Of a stretch of DNA of 64,000 nt, positions 17,536 through 27,006 are shown one piece after another. Position numbers and translations under genes: made by a program. Under the pieces are notes generated by a model that was not told where the DNA came from, ran no database searches, and saw nothing but the letters and a program-made list of their open reading frames with translations. Source of the stretch: Nostoc linckia FACHB-104 (lineage in GTDB: Bacteria > Cyanobacteriota > Cyanobacteriia > Cyanobacteriales > Nostocaceae). The stretch spans positions 124,001-188,000 of the forward strand of contig NZ_JACJQJ010000001.1 in NCBI RefSeq assembly GCF_014696615.1, read 5' to 3'. Numbering within the stretch: the first letter of the stretch is position 1; each line of letters starts with the position of its first letter.

Positions 17536-17928
17536 ATGTCGCCCTGGACAAGTCTGATAACTACTTTGTCATTGCTGCTGTACTTCGTAATCACAATTAA
17601 TGTTGGTCGAGCTAGAGCAAAGTATAAAATACTACCGCCCCAAATGACAGGAGATGCTAACTTTGAACGAGTGCTGCGCGTCCAGCAAAATACCATAGAG
17701 CAAATAGTTTTGTTCCTCCCAGCTTTATGGATATTCTCTTTCTACGTCAACTCGTTGTGGGGTGCTGTGATTGGTGCTATCTGGCTTTTGGGTAGAGTTA
17801 TTTATGCTTGGGGATACTATCAAGCTGCTGAAAAACGCATGATTGGCTTTGTCATCAGTACTTTTAGTACTGTAGTGCTACTTTTAGGTGCGCTTGTTGG
17901 CGGCATCTTGTCTTTGGTGCATTCATAA
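17536..17928 (+). CDS. MAPEG-family membrane protein
   Basis: 130 residues with four hydrophobic segments and the MAPEG (membrane-associated proteins in eicosanoid and glutathione metabolism) signature: an early Arg-rich cytoplasmic loop (RARAKYKILPPQMTGDANFERVLRVQQNT) leading into EQIVLFLPALW. The FERVLRVQQNTIEQ block is the family's glutathione-contact region. Cyanobacterial members are membrane glutathione transferases or peroxidases acting on lipid hydroperoxides and electrophiles. It is followed by a terminator and appears monocistronic. Confidence 0.9.
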   Translation: MSPWTSLITTLSLLLYFVITINVGRARAKYKILPPQMTGDANFERVLRVQQNTIEQIVLFLPALWIFSFYVNSLWGAVIGAIWLLGRVIYAWGYYQAAEKRMIGFVISTFSTVVLLLGALVGGILSLVHS

Positions 17929-17946
17929 GTCATTTGTAGAATAAGA

Positions 17947-17970
17947 AGCGATCGCTCTAGATCGCTTTTA
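17947..17970 (+). terminator. Terminator after the MAPEG gene
   Basis: Stem AGCGATC / GATCGCT (17947-17953 and 17960-17966) with a 6-nt loop, followed by TTTTAATT. The stem is built on an HIP1-like GCGATCGC sequence. Confidence 0.6.
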
Positions 17971-18038
17971 ATTTATTATCAGTTTATTGCTATCAAAAAA
18001 CTGCCAAATCATTTATCAGCTGGACTCGTAACTGCAAG

Positions 18039-18057
18039 CCCATGAATACGTCATGGG
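18039..18057. repeat. Short hairpin CCCATGA...TCATGGG
   Basis: Perfect 7-nt arms with a 5-nt loop, about 50 bases before the DUF3122 gene. Possible leader structure or remnant of a terminator; function unknown. Confidence 0.4.
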
Positions 18058-18107
18058 AATTTTCTCAACAAGCTAGTCTTGATCGCCCAGTTAAATAAAT
18101 TAAGTAT

Positions 18108-18629
18108 ATGTATCACATGAAACAAAAATATTGGCAATATTTTTGGTGTTGTACTCTATCCATCGTTCTAGCATTGACTTTTGGTGGATTGGGCGTGAAA
18201 TCAGCACAGGCGCTACTGCGTCAACATCACGATTCACCTGGTATTTTGCGTTACCATTCCCAAGTATCTATCAAAGATGAATTTGGATATGCTTGGCAAG
18301 TGCTGTTATTTAAACAGAATTACAATAGTGTAGTTCCAGACTTAAGGTTGCGCTTGGTGGGGTTTCCTGGTGTAGTTGAAATTGCTCATCCCCAACCATT
18401 AGAAATTGAGACAGCAACTGGAAAATTGCTTTTAGCATCCGATGCTTATGCTTTCAATACACCTGCACCCAATGTAGGTGAATATGAATTAACAAATATT
18501 TTACCTAAATTACCAACAACTGATGCCCTCAAACTTTATGTGCCAATCTCTGCTAACAAGCCACTAGTTCTGAACATACCCAACACTATAGTAACTGAAT
18601 GGCAATGGTTAGTAACAGAGATTGATTAA
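18108..18629 (+). CDS. DUF3122-type exported protein
   Basis: 173 residues (170 if ATG 18117 is used). A hydrophobic signal segment (CTLSIVLALTFGGLGVKSAQA) is followed by the sequence LLRQHHDSPGILRYHSQVSIKDEFGYAWQVLLFK that marks the cyanobacterial DUF3122 family. The rest is beta-rich with a conserved-looking LRLVGFPGVVEI segment and ends in TEWQWLV. Probably periplasmic or thylakoid-lumenal; function unknown. It stands alone between the MAPEG gene and a minus-strand hypothetical gene. Confidence 0.8.
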   Translation: MYHMKQKYWQYFWCCTLSIVLALTFGGLGVKSAQALLRQHHDSPGILRYHSQVSIKDEFGYAWQVLLFKQNYNSVVPDLRLRLVGFPGVVEIAHPQPLEIETATGKLLLASDAYAFNTPAPNVGEYELTNILPKLPTTDALKLYVPISANKPLVLNIPNTIVTEWQWLVTEID

Positions 18630-18676
18630 TTATGTAAATGTCTACACCACTATTTTAGAAGAATCCAGCCAAATTG

Positions 18677-19108
18677 CTATACTGCCACTAAATTTATATT
18701 GTACTTTTTAGCATCGCTTTCAATAAGTATAAATTCATTTAGCGGGTTATAATTCTCGAAATTTTCGAGATTTTCTGCTTTATTATGAGAATTTTCCAAA
18801 TAAGCTAATGCTAATGTAGAAGTCACATAAATATTTCCATGTTGTTTGAATCCTTCTATAATTTCAGCTTCCGATGGATAATCTTTGACTAAATGTTCTG
18901 CTAGATATCCTTTTAAAATTATTCCCTTCAATCCCGTTTCTTTGTAACCTTCCTTCGCAATCATCAACGATATAGTATTAGCATCAAGATGCTGAAATTT
19001 ATCGTAATCCTCAAAAAAAGGGCAGAATATTTTCATGAGGTTTTTGACAGGATTTTTAACTGTACCGTAATTCGGCTCTTGCTGTTTTCTACGTTTGGAT
19101 TCACCCAT
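18677..19108 (-). CDS. Hypothetical protein with MGESKRRK N-terminus
   Basis: 143 residues from ATG 19106-19108, with AGGAGATAGCT upstream. The N-terminal MGESKRRK(Q)Q...PNYG resembles the start of several small basic cyanobacterial proteins of unknown function. The remainder has no membrane segment or catalytic motif that I can see and ends with ILIESDAKKYNINLVAV. Function not assigned. Confidence 0.6.
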   Translation of the reverse strand: MGESKRRKQQEPNYGTVKNPVKNLMKIFCPFFEDYDKFQHLDANTISLMIAKEGYKETGLKGIILKGYLAEHLVKDYPSEAEIIEGFKQHGNIYVTSTLALAYLENSHNKAENLENFENYNPLNEFILIESDAKKYNINLVAV

Positions 19109-19179
19109 GATAGCTATCTCCTAATAAACGCTATCATTGTAATCCCTTCTAATTAAAACAGCATAGAATTATCAAATAC

Positions 19180-19317
19180 AGGAATTACGCAACTGGCACA
19201 GTGATCCTCTAACATAAGAGTCAAGAGTCAAGGGTCAAAAATTTAGGTTTTTTGGACTCTTGACATTTGACATTGGACAAACCTAAACGAAAAAAATATG
19301 ACACTTGCGTAAGTTCT
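19180..19317. mobile_element. Second MITE-like element with AGRAYTTACGCAA-type ends
   Basis: About 138 bp with left end AGGAATTACGCAAC and right end ACTTGCGTAAGTTCT, imperfect inverted copies related to the ends of the element at 7301-7398. Its inside carries three tandem heptamers, AGAGTCA AGAGTCA AGGGTCA (19217-19237), and a downstream complementary GACTCTTGACATTTGACA stretch. The element could therefore fold into a long hairpin. Confidence 0.55.
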
Positions 19318-19617
19318 AAAATAATAACTCTGTTATTCCTGCTATGTTAATCCGGTTGGATTAGGAAATATAGCCTGTTATGAATTTTTTATCATGTATA
19401 GGTTTCCATGATTATCTACAGTGATGATACAAAGTTTTACACTTAGGAGAATCATTTGGTCGCATTCACCATACACAACCTGCACGCAAGATGTCAAGGA
19501 TTGCGTTAATATAGACCCGTACTCCTACAGAGAAGCTACGCGTAGTCTTTTGTAGAAAAGCGGCTTGTGGTTAAGCATAAACTTTCTAGAGTTCAGCTTA
19601 ATTGCGCCCACTTACTG
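19318..19617. other. Leader region of the TPR-CHAT gene
   Basis: About 300 non-coding bases. They include a GTAGTCTTTTGTAG segment and CTACGCGTAG (a palindrome at about 19536-19545). No clear promoter or ribosome binding site was recognised, so the start of the next gene is uncertain. Confidence 0.4.
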
Positions 19618-22278
19618 ATGATGAGAAATCGGTTAATATCTTTTCTAAAGTTAGCAAAAAGTAAAAAACAGCAATCTCTTCCTTTGTCTGCTTACCTGTT
19701 GCTATTGCTATTAACTGTATTTGTGATAGTTACACCTGTCTTGAGAGCATCTTATGCAACTGATTTACCAGTTCAGCATTTATCTAAATCAAAAATAGCT
19801 GTCCAAGATTTAGAGCAACAAGGAAAAATACTCTATGAAACAGGTAGATTACTAGAAGCACAAGAAGTTTTGCTGAGAGTATTTCAACAATATCAAGTGC
19901 AAAAAGACGAACTAAGACAAGCAGTAACCCTCAGCAATCTTGCCCTAGTTTACAAACAGCGTGGGATGTTTGCTGAAGCCACCACAGCCATCAATAACAG
20001 TTTACAACTGCTAGCAACTAAAAATTCCAAACCACATTTGCAAGTTCTAGCGCAGACGCAGGAAATTCAAGGTAATGTGCAATTAGATCGAGGTCAGCCG
20101 CAACAAGCATTAGAAACCTGGCAAAAAGCTGAGGTAGTGTATACTCAACTGAGCGATCGCACAGGGATAAATCGCAGTCACATTAATCAAGCACAAGCAT
20201 TGCAGATATTAGGATTCTACCGTCGTGCTTTGACAATGTTGCTGGAGGTAGGCAAAAATTTACAATCTCAACGAGATTCTTTGACTAAAGCTATAGAATT
20301 GCGATCGCTTGGCGATGCACTCCAGTTAACTGGAGATTTAACGCAATCCCGTCAAGCCCTACAAAATAGCCTCAAAACTGCCGAGAATTTACAATCAAAA
20401 CCAGAAATTAGCGCAGCGTTGCTCAGTTTAGGCAACAATTTTAGAATTGGGGACGATTACCAAACTGCGATCGCATTTTATCAACAAGCGATCGCCACAG
20501 CGCCTTCAGCAATTACGAAGCTTCAAGGGCAAATCAATCTTGTGAGTGTGCTATTAATTACACAGCAATGGTCAACCGCCCAACCGTTGTTAACGCAAAT
20601 TAGCACAGAGTTAGATAGTCTCCCCCTCTCACAAGTAGCAGTTTATGCCAGAATTCATTTTGCGGAAAACTTAATGAAAGCTGCCAACCAGCAGCAATCT
20701 CTCAGCCCTATCAATGGCTCCTCAGCTACAGAATTGTCTGCTAAAATGCTCGCTACAGCCGTGAAACTAGCTGCAGCCCTTGGCGATCGTCGCGCAGAAT
20801 CTTATGCTATCGGTACTTTGGGCAAGCTGTATGAGCAAAACCAACAATGGTTGAATGCCCAAAAGCTGACACAGCAAGCATTAACGTTGGCTGAATCTCT
20901 GGATGCACCTGATATCGCTTACAATTGGCATTGGCAATTAGGACGTTTGCTCAAAGCGCAAGGTAATACAACTGGAGCAATTGCAGCCTATGATGCGGCT
21001 GTTAATGAATTGCAGTCTCTGAGAAGTGACTTGGTTGCAGTTAATCGAGATGTGCAATTTTCATTTAAAGAAAGTGTAGAACCTGTTTACCGCGAATTAG
21101 TGGCATTGCTTTTAGATACGCAAATACCAAAGTCTAATCAGCAAACATTAGATAAAGCTAGACAAATTATTGAGGCGTTACAGCTAGCAGAATTAGATAA
21201 TTTTTTTCGCGAAGCTTGCTTGAATACAACAAAAATTGTCCTAGATGAAGTTGTAGATCAGGATAATCCTACTGCTGCTATTATTTATCCAATTATCTTA
21301 AAAGACCAATTACAAGTAATTGTTAAAGTTCCTCAACAAGAACTGCGGCATTATGTTGTTAACCAATCTCAAATTCAAATAGAAAATGTTTCCAAACAGT
21401 TGCGAGAGTATTTAAATGAACCTGACAGAAGCGAGGAAGTTAAATCTCTATCTCAGCAATTATATAGTTGGCTGATTCAACCAATAGAGTTAGAGTTACA
21501 ACGTAGCCAGGTCAAGACTTTAGTTTTTGTACTGGATGGTGCATTACGAAATGTCCCAATGGCAGTACTTTATGACGGTCAACAGTATTTAATTGAGAAA
21601 TATGCGATTGCTTTAAACCTAGGATTACAATTACAAAAACCTAAGTTTTTAGCACAAGAAAATTTGCGAGTACTGGCAGCAGGATTAGTGCAACCGCCAT
21701 CGTCATTTCCTCAATTTCCGCCTTTACCAGAAATCAAATCTGAATTTAACTTGATTGCAAAAGCTGGAGTATCAACCACAAAACTTTTAGATCAAGATTT
21801 TACCAGTCAAGCGCTAGAAGGCAAGCTCAATTCTATTCCTTTTAACGTTGTTCACTTAGCAACTCACGGACAATTTAGTTCTCGTCCTGAAGATACCTAT
21901 GTTTTAGCTATAGATGGCCCAATTAATGTGACAGACTTTGATTTACTTTTGCGCCGTCGTGATGAATTATACCCAGAAGCCATAGAATTGCTAATTTTAA
22001 GCGCTTGTCAAACTGCAGCCGGAGACAATCGAGCTACACTCGGTTTAGCAGGCGTTGCTGTGCGTGCAGGTGCAAGGAGTACGATCGCTAGTTTGTGGAA
22101 TGTAGGCGATCGCTCAACTGCTATTTTAATTGGAGAGTTTTATCGTGAGTTGGTTGCAGCCAAAGTGACCAAAGCAGAAGCGCTGCGTCATGCTCAACTA
22201 ACTCTCCTGAAAAAGTATCCTAACTACAGCCGTCCCGCTTTTTGGGCACCCTATGTATTAGTCGGAAATTGGCTTTGA
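19618..22278 (+). CDS. Exported TPR-CHAT protein
   Basis: 886 residues if ATG 19618 is used; the frame is open from GTG 19567. A strongly hydrophobic segment (SAYLLLLLLTVFVIVTPVL) near residues 23-45 acts as signal peptide or anchor. About ten tetratricopeptide-like repeats follow to about 480, then a linker and a C-terminal CHAT (caspase HetF-associated with TPRs) domain. The catalytic pair is visible as His750 in HLATHGQF and Cys797 in LSACQTA; the domain ends with the usual FWAPYVLVGNW. CHAT domains are caspase-like proteases. With a signal segment this one should act outside the cytoplasm, possibly on the secreted FHA protein encoded 1.2 kb downstream, a pairing that I recall from other cyanobacteria. 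Confidence 0.92.
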   Translation: MMRNRLISFLKLAKSKKQQSLPLSAYLLLLLLTVFVIVTPVLRASYATDLPVQHLSKSKIAVQDLEQQGKILYETGRLLEAQEVLLRVFQQYQVQKDELRQAVTLSNLALVYKQRGMFAEATTAINNSLQLLATKNSKPHLQVLAQTQEIQGNVQLDRGQPQQALETWQKAEVVYTQLSDRTGINRSHINQAQALQILGFYRRALTMLLEVGKNLQSQRDSLTKAIELRSLGDALQLTGDLTQSRQALQNSLKTAENLQSKPEISAALLSLGNNFRIGDDYQTAIAFYQQAIATAPSAITKLQGQINLVSVLLITQQWSTAQPLLTQISTELDSLPLSQVAVYARIHFAENLMKAANQQQSLSPINGSSATELSAKMLATAVKLAAALGDRRAESYAIGTLGKLYEQNQQWLNAQKLTQQALTLAESLDAPDIAYNWHWQLGRLLKAQGNTTGAIAAYDAAVNELQSLRSDLVAVNRDVQFSFKESVEPVYRELVALLLDTQIPKSNQQTLDKARQIIEALQLAELDNFFREACLNTTKIVLDEVVDQDNPTAAIIYPIILKDQLQVIVKVPQQELRHYVVNQSQIQIENVSKQLREYLNEPDRSEEVKSLSQQLYSWLIQPIELELQRSQVKTLVFVLDGALRNVPMAVLYDGQQYLIEKYAIALNLGLQLQKPKFLAQENLRVLAAGLVQPPSSFPQFPPLPEIKSEFNLIAKAGVSTTKLLDQDFTSQALEGKLNSIPFNVVHLATHGQFSSRPEDTYVLAIDGPINVTDFDLLLRRRDELYPEAIELLILSACQTAAGDNRATLGLAGVAVRAGARSTIASLWNVGDRSTAILIGEFYRELVAAKVTKAEALRHAQLTLLKKYPNYSRPAFWAPYVLVGNWL

Positions 22279-22819
22279 GCCAATTCGCTTGGGTTAAGCT
22301 CATTAGTGATTGATTTGTCACTTAATTACAAAAGGCAGATAAATTGGGGGATTCTCCCCCAAACCCCCGATTGGGTGAAGGTTGCGTCCCCCAAACCCCC
22401 TCCAAAATTATTTGTTCGGTTTTTTTGTTGAGTAACTAGTTTTTTGGTTTTGTTATCAATTAATTGTCTTAACTAAACTGTATTGGTCTTTGAGTGCTAT
22501 CAAACAAAAAACCACAAGCAGAGTATAGAAGATAAGGTGCGCCAGCTTCGCTTCTTGCTCTATAGGCAAGTTTATTAAGAAAATTTACAACCTTTGCTGA
22601 GGTACAGGATACCCTGCATATATTTGGGTAACGCACGTAGGGATAGATGTCATCGCAATTCATCATTAGGCATTGAAGTTCCTAAAACCCTCATGCTCAA
22701 AATTCTTCAGCTTAATTCGTGGCGATCGCAGAGCATTTCCCAAAGAAAATCGCTCTCAAATTTTGGGGTGAGATTGCAGGTGATTTTGTACTGGATGCAT
22801 ATAGGGATGAGATTTAACT
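22279..22819. other. Intergenic region with G/C-run hairpin
   Basis: No convincing gene. TTGGGGGA TTC TCCCCCAA (22344-22362) forms a perfect hairpin soon after the CHAT gene and may be its terminator. More CCCCCAAACCCCC runs follow to about 22405, a sequence style common as dispersed repeats in Nostocales. The remainder probably holds the promoter of the LuxR gene. Confidence 0.55.
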
Positions 22820-23431
22820 ATGTTTACCAATATAGAGATGGAAAATAGTTACACCAGCTTTGGCTGCAATTTCAACATACTCCAGAGTATGTTGCTTGAA
22901 TTGGTGAAAGAAGGGGTAATGATAATATCTGAAAATTTACAACCCATTTATTTAAATAAAAAAGCTCAAGAAATATGTCAGCGATTATGGAATAGTAATT
23001 CTCACTCCGATAGTCTCCCTCCCATAATTTCTGATATATATCGTCAGATTATGAAAAACTTCATTAATCAAGATAGAGTATTCATTATGGATTATGATAT
23101 TTCAGAAGAGGAAACTATTCGTATTCGTGCTTGTCACATCACTCCTGAAGTTGAAGTAAAAGTTAACATTCCTGGTGAAAATCATCCTTGGCTCATCTTT
23201 TTATTAGAAGACCGCAATGCAATTTTACAAGAAGAACTGCGGATAGAGCAGAATAAATACAATCTGACAGAGCGAGAGCTAGAAGTTTTAACTTTACAAT
23301 CTCAATCATATAGTTATAAACAAATTGCCACCGCTTTAGGAGTGAGTCTTAATACCGTAAAATTTCATGTAAAAAATATTAACTTAAAAAAATATGGCTA
23401 TTTACACCAAGAAATGTTTTTACAAAATTAA
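22820..23431 (+). CDS. LuxR-family transcription regulator with PAS-like sensor
   Basis: 203 residues. The N-terminal 130 residues look like a degenerate PAS domain (MLLELVKEGVMIISENLQPIYLNKKAQEIC, a typical PAS opening). The C-terminal part, from about 148, is a LuxR/GerE helix-turn-helix: LTERELEVLTLQSQSYSYKQIATALGVSLNTVKFHVKNI. There is no receiver Asp, so it is not a canonical response regulator; a ligand or partner protein may be sensed. It lies directly upstream of the FHA-type gene on the same strand (about 90 bases apart) and is a natural candidate for its regulator. Confidence 0.9.
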   Translation: MFTNIEMENSYTSFGCNFNILQSMLLELVKEGVMIISENLQPIYLNKKAQEICQRLWNSNSHSDSLPPIISDIYRQIMKNFINQDRVFIMDYDISEEETIRIRACHITPEVEVKVNIPGENHPWLIFLLEDRNAILQEELRIEQNKYNLTERELEVLTLQSQSYSYKQIATALGVSLNTVKFHVKNINLKKYGYLHQEMFLQN

Positions 23432-23519
23432 TTATAAAAATTTTTTGGAAGACCAAAATAATAGCATTATTTTTTTTAAAAAAATCTACATAAAAGCCTT
23501 TTGCTGCTAGGAGAATACA

Positions 23520-26084
23520 ATGTCTGGAGTATCTATACATTGGAATTGGCTAAAAAAATTGGGAATTGCTATCATGAGCATCTCAATGTTTTCACCAAAT
23601 GTCTCCCTGGCTCAAATCACCCCGGATGTTACTCTGTTAAATAATTCTACTATCACAATAGAAGGCAATACCAATATTATTGAGGCTGGAACTCAAGCGG
23701 GAAATAATCTTTTTCACAGTTTTCAAGATTTTTCTGTTCCCACTAATAGCACAGCTTTTTTTAATAATCCTGCAAATATTCAAAATATAATTAGTCGGGT
23801 AACAGGTAACTCTGTTTCTAACATTGATGGATTAATTCGTGCTAACGGTACAGCTAATTTGTTTTTAATTAATCCCCGGGGAATTATTTTCGGACAGAAT
23901 GCACGCTTAGATATTGGCGGTTCATTTGTAGGTAGCACTGCTAGTAGCTTGAAATTTGCTAATGGCTTTGAATTTAGTGCCACGGCTCCCCAAACTACAC
24001 CCTTATTAACGATAAATACGCCCATAGGCTTGCAATTCGGAGACAATCCTGGAGATATTCGCGTGCAGGGAATTGGTGGTTTTTCTAGCAGCTTGCAAGG
24101 TCTGGGACTAAGAGTACCTTCAGGAAAAACTTTAGCTCTTTTAGGTGGCAATGTCATCGTAGAAGGTGCTTTTCTCAATGCTCCAGGAGGACGAATTGAA
24201 TTAGCTAGTATCGCTGGAGTTAATCAGGTCAATCTCAACCAAACAAACCAAGGCTGGATTTTTAATTATCAAAATGCTCATAACTTTGGCAATATTCAAA
24301 TTTCTAGAAGTTTTGTAGATATTGCTATTGGAGAAGACAATAAAATTCAAGGGCAAAGTGAAAAAGGTGCAATTTCCCTGAATGCCTCACAGGTAGATAT
24401 CCAAAGGTCTATTGTGACAGCAAACACTTATACCTCCGCACCTGGTGGCGATATAAATATTAATTCTAAGCAATTAACTATTCGGGAACAATCAACAGTA
24501 TCTAGTCGCACATTCAATAGTGGCACTGGAGGGAATGTCACTGTCAATGCTTCTGAATCTGTACAAATATTTAACTCTATTAGTAATAGTCTATTTCCCA
24601 GTAGCTTAAATACTGAAGTATCACAACTGGAACAAGTAGCAATTGGCAATGGTGGAAATTTAACAGTTAATACTAGGCGATTATTTTTGAATAATGGAGG
24701 AACAATATCATCAGCAACTCAAAGCATAGGAAAAGCGGGAGATATAATTATTAAAGCTACTGACGCAGTAGAAATGAGTGGAAATTTTACGAGTATAACC
24801 ACTCAAAGCAATCCTGAAACTACAGGAAATGCCGGTAATTTAAATCTGGAAACTGGAAAATTAAACCTCCAGGGCGGCGCGCAAATTAGAAGTGGTACTC
24901 TTGGTGCTGGCGCAGGGGGTAATTTAATAGTCAAGGCTTCACAAATAGAGCTAATTGGACGTTCTGATAATGGAACTAATGCTAGTGGCTTTTTTACTAG
25001 AAGTGACAGTACTGGAAAAGCTGGAGACTTGACAATTAATACTACTGGTTTGCGGGTTTTGGGTGGAGCAAACATCTCCTCTGAAACCAGAGGTTCAGGA
25101 AATGGCGGTACTTTAAAAGTAAATGCTACGGACTTTATACAAGTAACTGGTCGCGCTAATAATGGTCGTTCTAGTAGATTAACTGCTAGCACTGAAAGGT
25201 TAGGAAAAGCTGGCAACTTAACGATTTCTACACCACAATTGCTGCTTTCTGACAGCGCGCAAGCAACAGTTAGTAGTAGCCAAGCAGGTGAGGCGGGAAA
25301 CTTAGAAATCACTGCTAATTCGGTACGTCTAGATAATAGCCAGATTACTGCACAGACTAACTCCGGTAATGGCGGTAACCTAAATTTGAACATTACCGAT
25401 TTACTACTATTACGCCGTGAAAGTGAAATTTCTACTACTGCTGGCAGGGCGCAGCAACCTGGAAACGGTGGTAATATTGCCATCAATAATCCAGATGGTT
25501 TTATAGTTGCCTTCCCTGGGGAAAATAGTGATATTACAGCGAATGCTTACACTGGTAGTGGTGGGAAAGTAAATATTACAGCTTTTGGTATCTTTGGTAT
25601 TCAGCCTCGTCAAAATCCAACTTTCCTGAGCGACATCACTGCCAGTTCAGAACTAGGTATAGACGGCATCATAGAACTTAACACTCCCGATGTTGACCTG
25701 ATTCAAGGTTTAGTAGAATTACCGATAAATTTGGTTGATGCTTCCCAGCAAATCGCTCAAAGTTGTACTGCTAGAAATGTACGCAGCAATAGTTTTGTGG
25801 TTACAGGACGTGGCGGATTACCTTTGAATCCCAGGCAACCGTTACGTCAACGGGCAGTGATTAGCCAATGGGTGACATTGGGTGAACCAACAGAAACCTT
25901 CCAACAAGTACCAGCAAAGCTAACTCACTTATCTAAAAATGCTACTGAAAATCAAGAACCAATTATAGAAGCTCAAGGGTGGGTTGTGGATCGACGAGGC
26001 AATGTGCAGTTGATTGCCCAAACGCCTAACGTCAGCTTCTCTTTGCAAACTGCCCCCAACATTTCTTGCCAGCACTATGAATAA
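23520..26084 (+). CDS. Two-partner-secretion FHA-domain protein (TpsA-like)
   Basis: 854 residues with a signal peptide to about residue 31 (MFSPNVSLAQ). The filamentous haemagglutinin N-terminal domain follows: ITPDVTLLNNSTITIEGNTNIIEAGTQAGNNLFHSFQDFSVP, then NIDGLIRANGTANLFLINPRGIIFGQNARLDIGGSFVGSTA. The middle is a right-handed beta-helix of degenerate Gly/Asn repeats (GNGGNLTVNT, GKAGDLTINT). The C-terminus has the cyanobacterial SCTARN...SFVVTGRGGLPLNP block. Such proteins are exported by a TpsB (ShlB-like) outer-membrane pore and remain at the surface or are released. No tpsB gene is present in the window. ATG 23520 has AGGAG upstream (CTAGGAGAATACA). Confidence 0.92.
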   Translation: MSGVSIHWNWLKKLGIAIMSISMFSPNVSLAQITPDVTLLNNSTITIEGNTNIIEAGTQAGNNLFHSFQDFSVPTNSTAFFNNPANIQNIISRVTGNSVSNIDGLIRANGTANLFLINPRGIIFGQNARLDIGGSFVGSTASSLKFANGFEFSATAPQTTPLLTINTPIGLQFGDNPGDIRVQGIGGFSSSLQGLGLRVPSGKTLALLGGNVIVEGAFLNAPGGRIELASIAGVNQVNLNQTNQGWIFNYQNAHNFGNIQISRSFVDIAIGEDNKIQGQSEKGAISLNASQVDIQRSIVTANTYTSAPGGDININSKQLTIREQSTVSSRTFNSGTGGNVTVNASESVQIFNSISNSLFPSSLNTEVSQLEQVAIGNGGNLTVNTRRLFLNNGGTISSATQSIGKAGDIIIKATDAVEMSGNFTSITTQSNPETTGNAGNLNLETGKLNLQGGAQIRSGTLGAGAGGNLIVKASQIELIGRSDNGTNASGFFTRSDSTGKAGDLTINTTGLRVLGGANISSETRGSGNGGTLKVNATDFIQVTGRANNGRSSRLTASTERLGKAGNLTISTPQLLLSDSAQATVSSSQAGEAGNLEITANSVRLDNSQITAQTNSGNGGNLNLNITDLLLLRRESEISTTAGRAQQPGNGGNIAINNPDGFIVAFPGENSDITANAYTGSGGKVNITAFGIFGIQPRQNPTFLSDITASSELGIDGIIELNTPDVDLIQGLVELPINLVDASQQIAQSCTARNVRSNSFVVTGRGGLPLNPRQPLRQRAVISQWVTLGEPTETFQQVPAKLTHLSKNATENQEPIIEAQGWVVDRRGNVQLIAQTPNVSFSLQTAPNISCQHYE

Positions 26085-26934
26085 AGAAGCACTCCCATTC
26101 ATCAACCATATTGTTGCTGGTTTGCAGTCAATTGCGGGAATTATAGCTATTTCATTAGGTGGTTCGCGGGCACGGGGCAATCATACTAATAAGTCAGATG
26201 TAGATTTGGGGATTTATTATTATCCTGAAAAACCACCTGATTTAGTTGCTTTAAATCATCTTGCCTCTGAGCTTGATGATCAGCATCGCATAAATTTGAT
26301 TACCCCTATAGGGGAATGGGGAAAATGGATTAATGGTGGTGGCTGGCTACGGGTGGAAGGTGTAGCTGTTGATTTTCTCTATCGTGATTTGGCTCAGGTT
26401 AATCGTGTTATTGATGATTGCCATGTTGGACAAATTACTATTGATTATCAACCAGGGCATCCTCACGGCTTTGTGTCTTCAATTTATATGGGGGAAGTTG
26501 CTATTTGTCAGGCACTTTACGACCCTGATAGGGTTTTAGCAGCTTTGAAGGCCAAGACAAATCCCTATCCAGGGCAATTGAAACAAGCAACTATTAATAC
26601 TTTTGCTTGGGAAATCAGTTTCTCACTGTTAGTCGCCAAAAAAGCGATCGCCCGCCATGATCTTGTTTACGCTGCAGGTTGCTGTTTCCGCAGTGTAGCT
26701 TGTATGAATCAGGTTTTATTCGCTCTCAACGAAAATTACCTGTTAAATGAAAAAGGTGCGATCGCGATCGCAAATTGGTTCCCTAACTGCCCCCAAGATT
26801 ACCAACAACGGCTTGAGCAAGCATTTGCCCTGTTAGCCGCCGATGCACAATCAATCACTGAGGCGATCGCAATTTTGGAAGCAATTGAGGAGGATTTGAG
26901 CCAATGGTATGGAAATCGAAGAATAGTAATGTAA
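26077..26934 (+). CDS. Pol-beta-type nucleotidyltransferase
   Basis: 285 residues from ATG 26077, which overlaps the stop of the FHA gene by 8 bases; a longer frame reaches to 26014. The N-terminal domain has the nucleotidyltransferase signature GGSRARG (28-34) followed by DVDLG with Asp41 and Asp43 as metal ligands, and a third acidic strand in VAVDFLYRD. The C-terminal helical part resembles kanamycin- or streptomycin-type nucleotidyltransferases and DUF4037-like proteins. Substrate unknown; small-molecule adenylylation is possible. The overlap with a secreted-protein gene is probably incidental but could couple translation. Confidence 0.85.
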   Translation: MNKEALPFINHIVAGLQSIAGIIAISLGGSRARGNHTNKSDVDLGIYYYPEKPPDLVALNHLASELDDQHRINLITPIGEWGKWINGGGWLRVEGVAVDFLYRDLAQVNRVIDDCHVGQITIDYQPGHPHGFVSSIYMGEVAICQALYDPDRVLAALKAKTNPYPGQLKQATINTFAWEISFSLLVAKKAIARHDLVYAAGCCFRSVACMNQVLFALNENYLLNEKGAIAIANWFPNCPQDYQQRLEQAFALLAADAQSITEAIAILEAIEEDLSQWYGNRRIVM

Positions 26935-27006
26935 TTATGAATTACTAATGGGCATAGGGCATTGGGAAGGCGGTGCATTGCAAAGACAGTGCCGTATTAG
27001 AAGAAC

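Noticed and set aside
22594-22848. Open frame of 84 codons before the LuxR gene
   Set aside because: It overlaps the start of the LuxR gene, has no ribosome binding site and reads as intergenic repeat (Arg/Ser/Tyr-rich without pattern).
24803-25486. Long minus-strand frame inside the FHA gene
   Set aside because: Antisense shadow of the Gly/Asn repeats; the plus-strand product has clear FHA and C-terminal motifs.
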